From: CALMEC01 sp964393105
GTDB lineage: Bacteria > Actinomycetota > Thermoleophilia > Miltoncostaeales > Miltoncostaeaceae
Length of the DNA stretch: 31,415 bases
Direction: 5' to 3'
Assembly: GCA_964393105.1 (NCBI GenBank)
Contig: CAYMSM010000025.1
Coordinates: forward strand, 1 to 31,415
The translations under genes were made by a program, and so were the position numbers. The notes under the pieces were generated by a model. It had not been told where the DNA came from. It was given only the letters and a program-made list of their open reading frames with translations, and did not search any database. This document shows positions 29,972 through 31,415 of the stretch, in pieces; positions within the stretch are counted from its first letter, which is position 1; each line of letters begins with the position of its first letter.

Positions 29972-30366
29972 TCGCGGTGGCGGTGGCGGTCCTCGCGTTG
30001 CGGACGGAGCCAGGCCGCTGCCATGACGCCCCCGGCGATCGCGGCGACAGCACCGAGAAGCGCCGTCAGAAGCCATGTCCGCGTGGACCCCGGGACAAAG
30101 CTGGGCGACGAAGGCCCGCCGACAATGCTCGCGAAATTCCCGAGCACGACGAACAACGCATGGAAGGCATACGCGGCAAGCGCCGCGACGACCGCATGGA
30201 GCGGCCGCAGGCCCTCCGCACGAATCCCCGCCAGGAACCCGCCGACCAGGAACGCCGCCACAACCGCGACCGTGCGCGAAACATCTCCACGTTCGGCGCC
30301 GACGAGCAGCCCGATCGCAGCGATCAGCCCGCCCCACCCGACAGCCATCCATTCGAGACGCCTCAA
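29968..30366 (-). CDS. Small four-helix membrane protein
   Basis: About 132 residues with four hydrophobic segments separated by short loops, a Gly/Ser/Pro loop between the third and fourth (GGPSSPSFVPGS), and a basic Arg/His tail (RPQREDRHRHRD). No family is recognised. The start is uncertain: TTG at 30366 follows a leftward TAGCAT -10 box (30390-30395) and a GGTGAGG-like site, while ATG at 30348 is the next choice. It is divergent from tatA. Confidence 0.6.
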   Translation of the reverse strand: MRRLEWMAVGWGGLIAAIGLLVGAERGDVSRTVAVVAAFLVGGFLAGIRAEGLRPLHAVVAALAAYAFHALFVVLGNFASIVGGPSSPSFVPGSTRTWLLTALLGAVAAIAGGVMAAAWLRPQREDRHRHRD

Positions 30367-30393
30367 GATTCTGCTGACCTCACCGACCCATGC

Positions 30394-30399
30394 TACCCT
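30394..30399 (+). promoter_or_regulatory. TACCCT -10 box for tatA
   Basis: TACCCT lies about 39 bases before the tatA ATG and overlaps the leftward TAGCAT box of the divergent gene by 2 bases, so the two promoters may compete. A ribosome site GAAGGAG is at 30424-30430. Confidence 0.4.
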
Positions 30400-30437
30400 C
30401 GTAGTACCTGCAGTCCCCCACCGCGAAGGAGCCAGAC

Positions 30438-30629
30438 ATGGGTCAAATCGGCTGGCCACAGTTGGTGATCGTCCTCGTCATCGTGCTGGTCATCTTCGGC
30501 GCGAGGAGACTGCCCGAGGTCGGACGAAGCCTCGGCTCCGGCATGCGTGAGTTCAAGGACTCGATCACGGGCAAGGATGACCCGGCCGAGCCGACCATCA
30601 CCGCGGACGACGATACAAAGCAGGTGTAG
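30438..30629 (+). CDS. tatA: Twin-arginine translocase subunit TatA/TatE
   Basis: A 63-residue protein with the TatA plan: one N-terminal membrane helix (about 7-19), the hinge FGARRLPEVGRSLG, an amphipathic helix (GSGMREFKDSI), and an acidic polar tail. It forms the channel that exports folded proteins with twin-arginine signals. The ATG has a good GAAGGAG site. TatC is not in the window. Confidence 0.93.
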   Translation: MGQIGWPQLVIVLVIVLVIFGARRLPEVGRSLGSGMREFKDSITGKDDPAEPTITADDDTKQV

Positions 30630-30634
30630 CTGCT

Positions 30635-30653
30635 GGTCCCACGTCGGGGGACC
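30635..30653 (+). terminator. Hairpin after tatA
   Basis: GGTCCC (30635-30640) and GGGACC (30648-30653) form a 6-base stem with a 7-base loop, a few bases after the tatA stop. No T-run follows. Weak terminator or leader structure of the next gene. Confidence 0.35.
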
Positions 30654-30682
30654 GTCGGGACCCCTGTGTTACCTTCCTGACC

Positions 30683-31294
30683 GTGCTGCTCGACCAAAAG
30701 AGAACCCGGCGGATGGTGGTGATCGTGTCGATCATCTGCGCGGTTGCGTTCGTGGGGGTCCTGCCGGTGGTCCTGGGCCTTGTCGTGTTCGGCGGCGGAA
30801 GCGACTCGCAGACCCAGCAGATCCTCGAGGACGCGGAGAGTCGGGTCAAGACGGCTCCCAACAGCATCGAGGCACTCGTCACCCTGGCGGCGCTGTACCG
30901 GGGCGCCGGCCGCCAGCAGGACGAGGCCGTCACACTGCAGAAGGCCGTCGCCGTCGGCGCTAAGGACAACCAGGAGCTCCAGATCTTGCTCGGGGGCCTC
31001 GCCCAGCAGGTCGGCCCGCGGCTCCAGGTTCTGCAGGCCTACACCAAGTCCCATCCCAAAGACGCCGATGCGTTCCTGACGTATGGACAGACGGCCGAGA
31101 CCGCCAACCAGACCCTTGTCGCGCGCCTTTCCTATCAGCGGGCCCTACAGCTCGCACCCAAGGGGTCGACGCTCAGACAGAACGCCCAGACGGGTCTCGA
31201 CCGGCTCAGGAACACCCCGGCGGCGCCCACGCCGACCGTGCCGGCACCCACCCAGACGGGCCCGGCCACGCCGTCCGCACCGGCCACCCCCTAG
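30683..31294 (+). CDS. Membrane-anchored TPR-like protein
   Basis: A 203-residue protein with one N-terminal membrane helix (about 12-36), then a helical region with tetratricopeptide-like repeats (IEALVTLAALYRGAGRQQDE, DADAFLTYGQTAETANQTLV, then ARLSYQRALQLAPKGSTL), and a Pro/Thr/Ala-rich tail typical of exposed wall-spanning segments. It probably holds partner proteins at the membrane surface. The GTG start lies 7 bases after TACCTT (30670-30675), fitting a leaderless message. Confidence 0.78.
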   Translation: MLLDQKRTRRMVVIVSIICAVAFVGVLPVVLGLVVFGGGSDSQTQQILEDAESRVKTAPNSIEALVTLAALYRGAGRQQDEAVTLQKAVAVGAKDNQELQILLGGLAQQVGPRLQVLQAYTKSHPKDADAFLTYGQTAETANQTLVARLSYQRALQLAPKGSTLRQNAQTGLDRLRNTPAAPTPTVPAPTQTGPATPSAPATP

Positions 31295-31341
31295 CAGTCA
31301 TTCCTGCGCGGGCCTGAGCGGCTCCCCAAACCGACCGGTGG

Positions 31342-31347
31342 TAACAT
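31342..31347 (+). promoter_or_regulatory. TAACAT -10 box for tRNA-Lys
   Basis: TAACAT lies 10 bases before the first base of the tRNA. The same hexamer is used for the ubiX-like gene and mqnC. Confidence 0.4.
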
Positions 31348-31357
31348 CCCGCGCCGC

Positions 31358-31415
31358 GGGCCGTTAGCTCAGCTGGTAGAGCAGGGGACTCTTAATCCCA
31401 AGGTCGAAGGTTCGA
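31358..31415 (+). tRNA. tRNA-Lys (CTT), cut by window end
   Basis: Acceptor 5' strand GGGCCGT, then TA, D-stem GCTC/GAGC around AGCTGGTA, anticodon loop CTCTTAA with anticodon CTT (reads AAG, Lys), and the start of the T-arm with GGTTCGA. The 3' acceptor strand lies beyond the window, so pairing there cannot be checked. Confidence 0.9.

Noticed and set aside
1..31415. CRISPR arrays, insertion sequences, phage genes or rRNA
   Set aside because: No regularly spaced repeats, transposase or phage motifs or rRNA-like sequence were seen.

Overview
The window is high-GC DNA, densely coded, with many GTG and TTG starts, ATGA/GTGA/TTGA stop-start overlaps, and start codons that often sit only 6-9 bases after a TANNNT -10 box (leaderless transcripts). 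Together with the gene content this suggests a deep-branching actinobacterium, for example of the Thermoleophilia type; that placement is an inference. The bc complex has the Bacillus-like split form (Rieske, short cytochrome b, and subunit IV fused to a single-haem cytochrome c), not the di-haem QcrC form of typical Actinomycetes. The organism appears to make menaquinone by the futalosine route.

Layout. 1-2.8 kb: an enoyl-CoA hydratase-like gene behind a two-component system (leftward). 2.9-3.8 kb: two coupled cupin genes (rightward). 4.0-6.2 kb: D-Ala-D-Ala ligase and a class I aminotransferase (leftward). 6.3-9.85 kb: envelope glycosylation set, GtrA plus two GT-C membrane proteins. 9.8-11.35 kb: YmdB-like phosphoesterase and a degenerate M23 protein (leftward). 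11.4-13.8 kb: ABC ATPase, ABC-2 permease and a coiled-coil protein. 13.85-14.85 kb: aat and a small RiPP-leader-like ORF (leftward).

14.9-27.1 kb is the core of the window. It holds hemB, hemL, a small HepS-like protein and a UbiD decarboxylase; then the menaquinol:cytochrome c reductase qcrA-qcrB-qcrC; then a UbiX-like flavin prenyltransferase, menG, a long-chain polyprenyl diphosphate synthase, an MqnA protein with a fused half radical-SAM barrel, a VapBC-type toxin-antitoxin pair, and mqnC. Haem supply, quinone-head synthesis, prenyl-tail synthesis, methylation and quinol oxidation are therefore collected in about 12 kb. MqnB, MqnD, a catalytic MqnE and a UbiA-type prenyltransferase are not in the window.

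27.1-31.4 kb: a rhodanese, a zinc-ribbon protein, lipA, dcd, a small membrane protein, tatA, a TPR-like membrane protein and the 5' part of a tRNA-Lys(CTT).

The most noteworthy observations are the CofH/MqnE-like half-barrel fused to MqnA, the possible HepS-like partner subunit of the prenyl synthase, a TAACATTCAC promoter element shared by the ubiX-like gene and mqnC, and two possible leaderless mini-ORFs coupled to downstream genes.
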